Notes under the pieces: generated by a model
What the model was told of the DNA's origin: nothing
Databases searched by the model: none
The model's input: only the letters and a program-made list of their open reading frames with translations
In this document: positions 7,411 through 16,248 of the stretch, in pieces
Layout of the letters: every line of letters starts with the position of its first letter
How positions within the stretch are numbered: the stretch's first letter is position 1
Program-made: the position numbers and the translations under genes
Assembly (NCBI GenBank): GCA_023663525.1
Contig: JAMPHF010000002.1
Location: 190,984 to 254,983, forward strand
Reading direction: 5' to 3'
From: Bacteroides sp.
GTDB lineage: Bacteria > Bacteroidota > Bacteroidia > Bacteroidales > Muribaculaceae
DNA: 64,000 nucleotides

Positions 7411-10400
7411 ATGGCGAGGAAACGGAAAATCATTCTTGCGGCGGCCTTCATCTTGATCTTGGTGTCGGTCGTGTCGTTTTATAGTCACTATTGCACCCCG
7501 ACACGTATATTGATTGTCAATCCGCTGCCGGCTCAGGCAGCCGAGATTGTACTCAATAATGATAACAGTCACATTGAGGTGACTTGTAAGGCGATGGACG
7601 AGGCTCGTGATTTTGACAGCTATGACGCTGTGCTGATGTATGGCAGAGGACTGTATCTCGATTCTGCACAGATGATTTCCGTTGACAAAGCCGCAAAAAA
7701 AGGAGTACCGATATTCACAAATACGCTTAGGAATTTCAGTTCCATTGTGAATCATAATCTTGATTCAGTTCAGGTTGAGAATATCCAGGCATATTTTAAA
7801 AACCCCTGTCAGGCAAACTACAGGAATCTTCTGCGATACACGCGGAGCATCGCGACTCCCTATAAGTGGGGTGACATGAGCTACGCGGAAGCTGTCATGC
7901 TGCCAAACAATATGTATTACCATCTGGATGGCGGCAAGTATTTTAAAAAGGCCGATGAACTGACCGAGTATCTGAAGGAGACGGGAAGATATAATAATGC
8001 CGGGGACAATATAGTGTTCGTCTCAGGTATAACTTTCCCCGTTGAAGGGAATCGTGCACATATCGACAGTCTTATATCCCGTCTGACACAGGAGGGCTAT
8101 AACGTCTATCCGCTTTCGGCGACTGGTAGAAGCCGTGCGAAGATGATACGTGAAGTGAGTCCTAAGGCTATCGTCTATCTTCCCATGGGCAGGCTTGGAA
8201 ATGATACGCTGATTAACTGGGCGTATGACAACCGTGTCCCACTCTTTATGCCTTTCCCGCTGATTCAATCGCGCGAGGAATGGCTTGACGTGAACAATCC
8301 TATGAGCGCAGGGACGCTTAATGCGCGAATCGTGGTCCCTGAAATCGACGGGGCGATGACTCCACTCTGCATCTCCACGCAGGATGCCAACGCTGACGGT
8401 TATCTTCTCTACAATCCCGTTGGGGAGCGTGTGGACGCTTTTATTGAGCAGTTTACCCGTTTCATGAATCTGCGCACAAAACCTAACGGTCAAAAGCGAG
8501 TGGCAATAGGCTATTTCAAATCGCCCGGCAAGGACGCGCTCCTTGCTTCGGGGATGGAGGTCGTGCCGTCGCTGTATAATTTCTTGAAAAGACTCCGCGA
8601 TGAGGGCTATGATGTCAGTGGGCTTCCGGCGAGTGTCGATGCGTTCAAAAAACAAATCGTGGAGCAAGGCTCTGTGATGGGGTCATACGCTCCGGCGGCA
8701 CAGCAGACATTCATGGACAGGTATGCCAAGACATGGATCAACAAGGATACGTATGAAAAATGGGCGACAGATGTACTCCTGCCTGAAAAATATCAAGAGG
8801 TGACTCAAAGATACGGCGATGCGCCGGGGTCAATACTCAGTCGAGGTGACAGTCTGGCAATAGCATGTGTGCGTTATGGCAATATTTTGCTGTTTCCGCA
8901 ACCTCGTCCGGCTGTAGGGGATGACGATTTCAAACTTGTTCATGGTGTGGAGGTCGCTCCTCCCCACAGTTATCTTGCTCCGTATCTTTACATGCAGAAG
9001 GCATTTGATGCGGATGCACTGATTCATTTCGGCACACACGGCAATCTCGAATTTACTCCCGGAAAGAATGCCGGATTGTCGCAAGGCGATTGGGCTGAGG
9101 TATTGACTGGCAACCGTCCGCATTTCTATTTCTACACCACCGGCAATGTCGGGGAGGCAATCATAGCGAAGCGGAGGAGTCATGCGGTCATCGTGACCCA
9201 TCTGACACCACCCTACGTCGAGAGTGGTCTCAGGCAGAAATATGCCACGCTTATCGAAGATATTCATGATGCGATCGCCACACCTTCAAAGAATACATCA
9301 AAGCTGAAAGCACAGATTGTAGCGATGGGTGTGCATAAGGATTTGGGTATGGACTCAGTTTCGGGCAAGCCATATACGTCTGATGAGCTAAGGAAGGTGG
9401 ATGCTTTCATTGAGGAACTTGCCAATGAGAAAATCACGGGAGCATACTACACGATGGGGCAGCCGTATGATAACAAAGACATGCGCACAACCGTCGTGGC
9501 TATCTCAGCCGACAAACTTGCATACGCACGAGCAAAGGAGGACAGGGACAAGGGAAAGATAACAACCGACCGATTGCAGGACTACACGTTTATCAGTCAC
9601 AATTATCTGCCAAAAGCCAGAAGGGATGTTGAGGCGGTTGATTTGACATCGGACACCATGTCGGCTGAGGTCGAATTGAAAAATGCCGTGAGATATCGCG
9701 AATTGCTCACTGAATCACCGAGGAGGGAGTTTGATGCGATGCTCGGGGCATTGTCGGGGGTACCCGTCCGCCCGGCTCCCGGCGGTGATCCTGTCTTGAA
9801 TCCAAACGTGCTTCCGACTGGCCGCAACATGTATAGCATCAATGCTGAAGCGACTCCGGGTGAGAAAGCATGGAATGACGGAGTCTCGCTTGCTGAGAAT
9901 ACGCTCAAAAGTTATCTTGCAAAACATGGTGAATATCCCAAGAAAGTCAGCTATACGTTCTGGGCAGGTGAGTTCATTTCCTCGCAGGGTGCCACTATTG
10001 CGCAGGCACTTCGCATGTTGGGTGTCGAGCCAGTCAGGGATGAGCAGGGGCGCGTCATGGATCTGCGCCTCATACCCTCCGAGGAGCTTGGCCGTCCGCG
10101 CATAAACATACTCGTTCAGGTCTCGGGGCAGCTCAGGGACATTGCAGGGTCGAGATTGAAGATGTTGACAGAGGCCGTCGCGCTTGCGTCGCAGGCCAAG
10201 GATGACTTTTACCCAAATTATGTTGCGGAGGGGTCAATCGAGCAGGAGGCTGATATGGTTGAGAAAGGATTGTCACCTAAACGGGCGAGAGAACTATCGA
10301 CCATGCGTGTGTTCGGTCCGGTAAATTCCGGTTACAGTACAGGCATGTTGCGTTACACGGAAAGTTCGGGAGAATGGGATGATCACCGGGAACTGATTGA

Positions 10401-11295
10401 CGGGTATCTCAATAATATGTGTGCCATGTATGGCGATGATGACAATTGGGGAAAGGCTGACTCCGGGCTCTTGTCGGCAGCAATCAAAAATACGGATGTC
10501 ATCGTGCAGCCACGTCAGAGCAATACATGGGGACCAATTTCACTTGATCATGTATATGAATTTACCGGCGCACTCTCGCTCGCCTCTGCGGGCATAAACG
10601 GTAAAGAACCGGAGGCAATGATGGCGGACTATCGCAACGCATACCTGCCACGTATGCAGGACACGAAGGAGGCAATAGCTGTCGAGACGCGTGCAACCAT
10701 ACTCAATCCTGAGTTCATCAGAGAACGGATGAAAGGTGACGCAACCACAGCGCATATGTTCGGCGAGATATTCCGCAATATTTTTGGCTGGTCAGTGATG
10801 CGTCAATCTGCGCTCAATGACGATATACATGATGATTTATACGACCTTTATGTCAAGGACAAGGAGAATCTTGGAGTAGAGGAGTACTTTAACCGTGTCA
10901 ATCCCGCAGCGTTGCAGGAGATGACTGCCACAATGCTTGAAAGTGTTAGGAAAGGATACTGGAAAGCCTCTCCCGAGCAACTCAAGGCTACCGCCGGACT
11001 CCATGCTTCTTTGACCGAGAGAAATGGTGCTCCATGCACGGAGTTTGTGTGCGGCAACAAGAAGTTGCAACAGTTCATCGCAGGATCACTCGACAGTCGT
11101 GCCGCCGGAGTTTATCGTGAGAAGATAAACGATGCGATTGCTGAAAATTCAGGTGCAAAAGTTTTGAAAAAAGAGAATCTGTCAACGGATATTATGGCAG
11201 ATAAAGGATCATATTCAGCGTGGTTGATTGTAATTTTAGCTATCTTTGCAATCGTCTTGACCGGTACTGTGATTTATCGGAAACGTAAGCAATAA
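7411..11295 (+). CDS. Membrane-anchored CobN/HmuS-type chelatase
   Basis: A CobN-family large chelatase subunit of 1294 residues. The conserved core motif HFGTHGNLEFTPGKNAGLS lies near residue 540 and LPTGRNMYS near 801. Cytosolic CobN proteins lack the terminal segments seen here: an N-terminal anchor (about residues 7-22, after MARKRK) and a C-terminal anchor (about 1268-1288, before RKRKQ). Both basic tails point to the cytoplasm, which places the whole enzyme in the periplasm. This layout fits HmuS of Bacteroidetes haem operons, a CobN homologue implicated in removing metal from haem. No CobS or CobT ATPase partner lies in the window, and the nearby corrin pathway is the anaerobic type that does not use CobN. 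I therefore read it as a periplasmic chelatase or dechelatase of imported tetrapyrroles. Substrate and direction are inference. Confidence 0.85.
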   Translation: MARKRKIILAAAFILILVSVVSFYSHYCTPTRILIVNPLPAQAAEIVLNNDNSHIEVTCKAMDEARDFDSYDAVLMYGRGLYLDSAQMISVDKAAKKGVPIFTNTLRNFSSIVNHNLDSVQVENIQAYFKNPCQANYRNLLRYTRSIATPYKWGDMSYAEAVMLPNNMYYHLDGGKYFKKADELTEYLKETGRYNNAGDNIVFVSGITFPVEGNRAHIDSLISRLTQEGYNVYPLSATGRSRAKMIREVSPKAIVYLPMGRLGNDTLINWAYDNRVPLFMPFPLIQSREEWLDVNNPMSAGTLNARIVVPEIDGAMTPLCISTQDANADGYLLYNPVGERVDAFIEQFTRFMNLRTKPNGQKRVAIGYFKSPGKDALLASGMEVVPSLYNFLKRLRDEGYDVSGLPASVDAFKKQIVEQGSVMGSYAPAAQQTFMDRYAKTWINKDTYEKWATDVLLPEKYQEVTQRYGDAPGSILSRGDSLAIACVRYGNILLFPQPRPAVGDDDFKLVHGVEVAPPHSYLAPYLYMQKAFDADALIHFGTHGNLEFTPGKNAGLSQGDWAEVLTGNRPHFYFYTTGNVGEAIIAKRRSHAVIVTHLTPPYVESGLRQKYATLIEDIHDAIATPSKNTSKLKAQIVAMGVHKDLGMDSVSGKPYTSDELRKVDAFIEELANEKITGAYYTMGQPYDNKDMRTTVVAISADKLAYARAKEDRDKGKITTDRLQDYTFISHNYLPKARRDVEAVDLTSDTMSAEVELKNAVRYRELLTESPRREFDAMLGALSGVPVRPAPGGDPVLNPNVLPTGRNMYSINAEATPGEKAWNDGVSLAENTLKSYLAKHGEYPKKVSYTFWAGEFISSQGATIAQALRMLGVEPVRDEQGRVMDLRLIPSEELGRPRINILVQVSGQLRDIAGSRLKMLTEAVALASQAKDDFYPNYVAEGSIEQEADMVEKGLSPKRARELSTMRVFGPVNSGYSTGMLRYTESSGEWDDHRELIDGYLNNMCAMYGDDDNWGKADSGLLSAAIKNTDVIVQPRQSNTWGPISLDHVYEFTGALSLASAGINGKEPEAMMADYRNAYLPRMQDTKEAIAVETRATILNPEFIRERMKGDATTAHMFGEIFRNIFGWSVMRQSALNDDIHDDLYDLYVKDKENLGVEEYFNRVNPAALQEMTATMLESVRKGYWKASPEQLKATAGLHASLTERNGAPCTEFVCGNKKLQQFIAGSLDSRAAGVYREKINDAIAENSGAKVLKKENLSTDIMADKGSYSAWLIVILAIFAIVLTGTVIYRKRKQ

Positions 11296-11306
11296 CACTA
11301 CATGAT

Positions 11307-12455
11307 ATGAGTAAGTTAACTTTAGTCGCAACAACAATCCTTATGTTTGTCATGGTTTCATGCAGGCATAAGACAGATAACGGAGGAATCAACAATGATG
11401 GCGGGAGTGCTGTCAGAGATTCCTCAGCAATGATTTTATCGGAATATGCAAACGGGTTTCATGTGCAGTATCTTGACGGATGCACGCTTCTTGACATCAA
11501 TGACCCCGAGAATCGAGAGGCGGAGCAATTTCATTTCGCCCTCGTGCCGAAAGGTGCGGATGTTGAGATTCCTGAGGGCTATACGCGGATAGAGACTCCG
11601 ATTGAGAGTGCGATTTGCATGACATCGCTGCAGTTGTCGAACTTCATCAAGCTCGGAATCACAGAGAAAGTAGTCGGAATCACCAGCACGCGTCATCTCC
11701 ACAACGAGCAGATGAATAAGCAACTGAAAGAGGGTATGACACACAAGATCGGTATCGAGGGCAATTTTGATAATGAGGTCATTATGGCCATTAATCCGGA
11801 AGTGATTTTCATATCGCCATTCAAGAGGGGCGGATATGATGCAATCAGGAATGTCGATATACCGATGATTCCTCATCTTGGGTACAAAGAGCTGACTCCA
11901 CTCGGTCAGGCGGAATGGATAAAGATGATAGGGCTGCTGACAGGTAATGAGAAGGAGGCTAATGAGGTTTTCAGTGGCATAGTCGGGAGATATAATGACC
12001 TGAAAAGTCGTGTGGATACTGTCACGGTTCGTCCCACGGTGTTCAGTGGCGAGATGAGAGGTGGAAATTGGTATGCTGTCGGTGGTAAAAGTTTCCTTGC
12101 CCAGCTTTTCAGAGATGCTGGAGCTGACTATTTCCTGAAAGATAACAATGAGTCCGGTGGCGTGACGTTGGACTACGAGACTGTCTACACCAATGCGGCC
12201 AATGCGGACTATTGGCGTATTGTCAACAGCTTCGATGGTGAGTTCAGTTATGATGTGCTTGCCAAACAGGACAATCGTTACACTGATTTCAAGGCCTGGA
12301 AGGATCATGGTGTGGTGTACTGCAACATGAAGGAAGTGCCTTTCTATGAGCGTATGCCGGTTGAGCCGGAGGTTGTGCTTGCCGATTTCATCCATGTGTT
12401 TCATCCTTCAATCCTCTCCGATCATCAACCATCCTACTATCATTTGCTGAAATGA
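11307..12455 (+). CDS. ABC transporter substrate-binding lipoprotein (BtuF/FecB-like)
   Basis: Periplasmic capture protein that would pass substrate to the permease encoded next. The signal peptide ends in MVSC (Cys19), so it is a lipoprotein; no acidic surface-export tail follows, consistent with anchoring toward the periplasm. Two alpha/beta lobes typical of the TroA/BtuF class are visible, with PIESAICMTSLQLSNFIKLG near residue 95 and INPEVIFISPFKRGG near 165. 382 residues. It follows the chelatase by 11 bases and overlaps the permease gene by 4. The family covers B12, haem and ferric siderophores; the riboswitch favours a corrinoid. Confidence 0.87.
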   Translation: MSKLTLVATTILMFVMVSCRHKTDNGGINNDGGSAVRDSSAMILSEYANGFHVQYLDGCTLLDINDPENREAEQFHFALVPKGADVEIPEGYTRIETPIESAICMTSLQLSNFIKLGITEKVVGITSTRHLHNEQMNKQLKEGMTHKIGIEGNFDNEVIMAINPEVIFISPFKRGGYDAIRNVDIPMIPHLGYKELTPLGQAEWIKMIGLLTGNEKEANEVFSGIVGRYNDLKSRVDTVTVRPTVFSGEMRGGNWYAVGGKSFLAQLFRDAGADYFLKDNNESGGVTLDYETVYTNAANADYWRIVNSFDGEFSYDVLAKQDNRYTDFKAWKDHGVVYCNMKEVPFYERMPVEPEVVLADFIHVFHPSILSDHQPSYYHLLK

Positions 12456-13486
12456 AGAAATCGACCACGGTGCTGCTAATGGTCCTGTTAGTGGTTTCAA
12501 TCATATTTTTCTTTTTTCTGAACCTCTTGCTTGGGTCGGTGCATATCCCCATGCAGGAAGTCCTCGGAATTTTGACCGGGAGTCCATCGGAGTCAGAGAT
12601 ATGGAATAACATTGTCATGAAATCAAGAGTCCCGCAGGCTCTGACTGCCGTCATGGCTGGTGCCGGACTTGCTGTCAGTGGTCTGCTGATGCAGACAGTG
12701 TTCCGTAATCCTCTCGCCGGACCGTCGGTGCTTGGAATCAGTTCGGGTGCAAGTCTCGGTGTGGCATTCGTGGTTTTGCTTTCGGGAAACATCGGTGGTG
12801 TGGCTTTGAGCAAGTTGGGTGTCATCGGTGAGGTGACAATCACCATGTCGGCGATAGTAGGCTCGTTGTTGATAATGGCTCTGATAGCGTTTGTGGCACA
12901 AAAGGTCAGGGGAAATGTGACACTACTGATCATGGGTGTCATGATCGGTTATATTGCCAATGCCATAATCGGTGTACTCAAGTTTTTCAGTGCTGAGGAG
13001 GATATACGAGCTTACGTCATTTGGGGACTGGGGAGTTTTGCGCGTGTGTCAGGTGGACAGACCACGGTTTTCATCGTCATCATGCTTGTGCTGTTGCCTC
13101 TCTCATTTCTACTGATAAAGACGTTGAACCTGCTGCTCCTTGGCGACTCCTATGCGCGCAATCTCGGACTCGACATCAAGCGTGCTCGTTTGCTTGTGAT
13201 TTCATGTGCCGGAGTGCTTGTGGCGATTGTCACTGCCTATTGCGGACCGATCGTGTTTCTCGGACTCGCAGTTCCTCATCTCTGCCGTGGAATATTCCGC
13301 ACTTCCAATCATGCGACAATTCTGCCCGCCTCACTGTTTGCCGGGGCATCGTTGGCGTTGCTGTGTAATCTTATAGCCAGGATGCCGGGTTTCGAGGGTG
13401 CCTTGCCTGTAAATTCAGTGACTGCACTTGTTGGCGCGCCGGTGGTTATATGGGTATTGTTTAACAAACGCAAAAGTGAATCATGA
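12452..13486 (+). CDS. FecCD/BtuC-family ABC transporter permease
   Basis: Inner-membrane channel half of a type II importer. About ten hydrophobic helices in 344 residues. Family landmarks include SRVPQALTAVMAGAGLAVSGLLMQTVFRNPLAGPSVLG split around residues 51-90 and the cytoplasmic coupling region GLAVPHLCRG near 272, which meets the ATPase. It overlaps the upstream gene by 4 bases and the ATPase gene by 4, so the three are surely co-translated. Substrate (cobalamin, haem or siderophore) cannot be read from the permease alone. Confidence 0.9.
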   Translation: MKKSTTVLLMVLLVVSIIFFFFLNLLLGSVHIPMQEVLGILTGSPSESEIWNNIVMKSRVPQALTAVMAGAGLAVSGLLMQTVFRNPLAGPSVLGISSGASLGVAFVVLLSGNIGGVALSKLGVIGEVTITMSAIVGSLLIMALIAFVAQKVRGNVTLLIMGVMIGYIANAIIGVLKFFSAEEDIRAYVIWGLGSFARVSGGQTTVFIVIMLVLLPLSFLLIKTLNLLLLGDSYARNLGLDIKRARLLVISCAGVLVAIVTAYCGPIVFLGLAVPHLCRGIFRTSNHATILPASLFAGASLALLCNLIARMPGFEGALPVNSVTALVGAPVVIWVLFNKRKSES

Positions 13487-14493
13487 ACGATCGAAAGGAG
13501 ACAATCCGTGTCGAAGGGCTGACCACCGGCTATCGTGACAAACATGGGGACATTGTCATCACACGAAATATTGATGCTTCGCTCTTTTCAGGCGAGTTGA
13601 CTTGCCTGCTCGGACCTAACGGTGCGGGAAAATCAACACTTCTGAGGACGCTTTCGGCTTTTCTCCCGCCACTCTCGGGGAAAATTATGATCGAAAGGAG
13701 AAATCTGACATCCTACAAGGATTCCGAGCTTGCAAAAGTGATAGGAGTGGTACTTACCGAAAAATTGAGCCTCAGCAACATGTCGGTCTATGAACTTGTC
13801 GGGATGGGGCGGAGTCCCTACACCGGCTTTTGGGGACATCTCACATCGTCAGACAAGGAGGTGATTGACGAATCCATATCACTTGTTAAAATAGACAAGC
13901 TCCGTGACAGAATGATTCAGACACTGAGCGATGGTGAGCGACAGAAGGTGATGATAGCAAAGGCTCTTGCACAGGAGACTCCGATAATATTTCTTGATGA
14001 GCCGACTGCGTTCCTCGACTATCCCAGCAAGGTGGAGATCATGCAGCTTTTGCAAAATCTGTCGAGAGTGAAGAATAAAACTGTGTTCCTGTCAACGCAT
14101 GATTTGGAGCTGGCTCTCCAGATAGCCGATAAAATATGGCTGATTGATAAGACGCATGGTGTCAAGATCGGGACACCGGAAGATTTGTCTATCAACGGCT
14201 ATATGGGTACTTTTTTTGAACGCGAGGGCATAAAATTTGACCTTGAGTCGGGTTTGTTTCGCATTGACAACCGCCCGGACCGTTATATCAGACTCGAAGG
14301 GGACGGCTACTGCTACAATATGGTGAAAAAGGCACTTGCGCGCAATGGGATATTGGCTGAAAGAAACATTGACTCCTCGGACATTGTCAAAATTTCTGAT
14401 ACAGGATATGAATTCAGAGGCAGGAAGTGGAGTTCTATCGAGGCATTACTTGATGCGATAAGGGATTTCACCCTCATCGGTGATCAGAAGTGA
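13483..14493 (+). CDS. ABC transporter ATPase (BtuD/FecE-like)
   Basis: Powers the importer. Walker A GPNGAGKST near residue 45, signature LSDGERQKVMIAKAL near 148, Walker B IIFLDEPTAFLD near 168, switch His in LSTHD near 205. At 336 residues it is about 80 longer than the usual 250-260. The extra C-terminal part (from about 255) contains FESGLFRIDNRPDRYIRLE-like sequence split over several strands and may be a regulatory domain. Its 3' end overlaps the convergent cbiD end by 48 bases (14446-14493), so both genes share sequence on opposite strands. Confidence 0.9.
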   Translation: MNDRKETIRVEGLTTGYRDKHGDIVITRNIDASLFSGELTCLLGPNGAGKSTLLRTLSAFLPPLSGKIMIERRNLTSYKDSELAKVIGVVLTEKLSLSNMSVYELVGMGRSPYTGFWGHLTSSDKEVIDESISLVKIDKLRDRMIQTLSDGERQKVMIAKALAQETPIIFLDEPTAFLDYPSKVEIMQLLQNLSRVKNKTVFLSTHDLELALQIADKIWLIDKTHGVKIGTPEDLSINGYMGTFFEREGIKFDLESGLFRIDNRPDRYIRLEGDGYCYNMVKKALARNGILAERNIDSSDIVKISDTGYEFRGRKWSSIEALLDAIRDFTLIGDQK

Positions 14494-16248
14494 TTCGAGC
14501 TGTCCTGACCGGTAGATTCTTTTGCAATTCGCGTGGCAGAGTTCCAAAATTCGTGTGAAAAATCGCTCTGCACATGATTGCGGGATGATGCCCCAAAGTT
14601 CGCGTGACATATTGATTTCGGCTATGCGTCTGCCCACATCATCGCCGCAGCCACATTCATTGGCGATGTCGCAAAGAAATTCTCTGTTCAGCATCGATTT
14701 GTGGCTGTGGGTATCCATCTTGCCCTCGGCGAGTTTCACTGCTTTACCGATCATCAGTCCGATGGTCAGATTTTCGATCGCAAGTTCCTGTGCGAGATTC
14801 ATTATGTCGCCAATGGCATTTCCATAATGGATGAATGCCTGAGAGAGGAGATCAGGGTACAGGGCTTTCACGTATCGTTCGCTTTTCCCTCCTGAGTTGA
14901 CGACGATATGGCGGCAGCCCATAGCTTTGGCGACCTCTATTTCGCGCCGCATGGAATCAACGAAGGCTTCATGGGAGAACGGACGCACTATGCCTGTGGT
15001 CCCGATTATCGAGATTCCACCGACAATGCCAATACGCGGATTGAACGTCTTCAGTGCCAGTTCCTTGCCTTCAGGTATGCTGATTGTCACATCTATCCCG
15101 CCATTGAAGATTGCGGTCAGCTCATTTTCAATCATTTTACGAGGCACGGGATTGATGGCAGGCTCTCCGACTTCGATACCTATGCCCGGCAGTGTCACAG
15201 TCCCGATTCCCTCGCCTCCGATAAATTTGATTCCCTCGCGGTTGGCTCGCTTCAGGTTGACCACAACATGACAGCCGTTGGTCACGTCCGGATCGTCACC
15301 TGCATCCTTGACCACCACGGCAGTCGCTGCGTTTCCGCCACTGTCAACGGTCACGGACTCGACATCCATCTCAAGCACCTCGCCGGATGGTAGAGTGAAT
15401 GGAATCCGCCGGCATATTTCTCCTTTGAAAAGTGCCAACGCTGCAGCTTTTGCTGCCACTGTAGCACATGCCCCGGTGGTAAAGCCGGTGTGTAGAGGAT
15501 AGAATTCGGGATACAGGTGTTCAATCTGCTGACGAAGGCCGTCCACGCCATAGACGGTGATGAAATTTGGTGGCATCGTCGGACGCCTTACCACAAAAAA
15601 TTTCAATCCAAAATCCTTGGCCACCTGTAGTTTCTCCTCGAAACCGCCTGATTTTCCGCTCTCTTTGGTGATGATGGCTTCAGGGTGGAATTGTCTCACG
15701 ATTTCCACACAATCACTGTCCTCATTGTAAGGAAACAGATTCTGCGGCGGGAATCCTTGGCTGACGGCTTTCATGTATGATTCATCACGGTCAAGAATGC
15801 GGAATCGGCATTCATGGTTTGTCCAGAATGGCTTCAACTTGGCAATTGTCTGCACACCTGTCAGAGCGAGCAGGCGGTTTATGCAGTGCGCATTTAGTTT
15901 GGTTATGGCATCATCATAATCATTGCAGTAGATTGCATAATAATCGTCCGGAGGATAAGTACGCTCGAAGCGGATGACAGGGATTTCAAGTCTTTCGGAG
16001 GTCTCCCGGATTGTGTCGTGTAGTTGCGAGGCAAATGGATGGGCTGCATCGATGATTAGCCTTATATTTTTGTCACGGCAAAATTCGGGCATTGACTCTC
16101 TGTCCAAAGCTCCCGACAGTCGTGTGCCGAATTTACATTTGATGTCTTGCAGATCGCTCTTGGTAGAGTAGAAATAAGGATTTCCACTCTCATCGAGCGT
16201 TCTGACAGCCAGTCGCCCCTCGGTGGTTCCTCCGAAAACGAGTATCAT
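14446..16248 (-). CDS. CbiJ-CbiD fusion (precorrin-6A reductase + C1 methyltransferase)
   Basis: Two successive corrin-ring enzymes in one 600-residue cytosolic protein. Residues 1 to about 245 are CbiJ/CobK: a Rossmann-like NAD(P)H reductase with ILVFGGTTEGR at the N-terminus, LIIDAAHPFA near 64 and TKESGKSGGFEEK near 194. Residues about 252-600 are CbiD: GFTTGACATVAAKAAALA near 255, then FTLPSGEVLEMDVESV and IGIVGGISIIGTTGIVRP. CbiD methylates C1 of cobalt-precorrin-5B and marks the anaerobic (cobalt-early) pathway. Last of the four fusion genes; its start overlaps the upstream stop by 4 bases. Its end overlaps the ATPase gene on the other strand. Confidence 0.93.
   Translation of the reverse strand: MILVFGGTTEGRLAVRTLDESGNPYFYSTKSDLQDIKCKFGTRLSGALDRESMPEFCRDKNIRLIIDAAHPFASQLHDTIRETSERLEIPVIRFERTYPPDDYYAIYCNDYDDAITKLNAHCINRLLALTGVQTIAKLKPFWTNHECRFRILDRDESYMKAVSQGFPPQNLFPYNEDSDCVEIVRQFHPEAIITKESGKSGGFEEKLQVAKDFGLKFFVVRRPTMPPNFITVYGVDGLRQQIEHLYPEFYPLHTGFTTGACATVAAKAAALALFKGEICRRIPFTLPSGEVLEMDVESVTVDSGGNAATAVVVKDAGDDPDVTNGCHVVVNLKRANREGIKFIGGEGIGTVTLPGIGIEVGEPAINPVPRKMIENELTAIFNGGIDVTISIPEGKELALKTFNPRIGIVGGISIIGTTGIVRPFSHEAFVDSMRREIEVAKAMGCRHIVVNSGGKSERYVKALYPDLLSQAFIHYGNAIGDIMNLAQELAIENLTIGLMIGKAVKLAEGKMDTHSHKSMLNREFLCDIANECGCGDDVGRRIAEINMSRELWGIIPQSCAERFFTRILELCHANCKRIYRSGQLESLLITDEGEIPYRIK

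Noticed and set aside
7411-11295. CobN as part of the aerobic cobalamin pathway
   Set aside because: The pathway genes present (CbiD, CbiG, CbiK) belong to the anaerobic route, cobS/cobT are absent, and the protein is membrane-anchored and outside the cytoplasm.
11436-12404. 322-codon minus-strand open frame
   Set aside because: It lies wholly opposite the binding-protein gene, which has a lipobox and family motifs; the opposite frame matches nothing.
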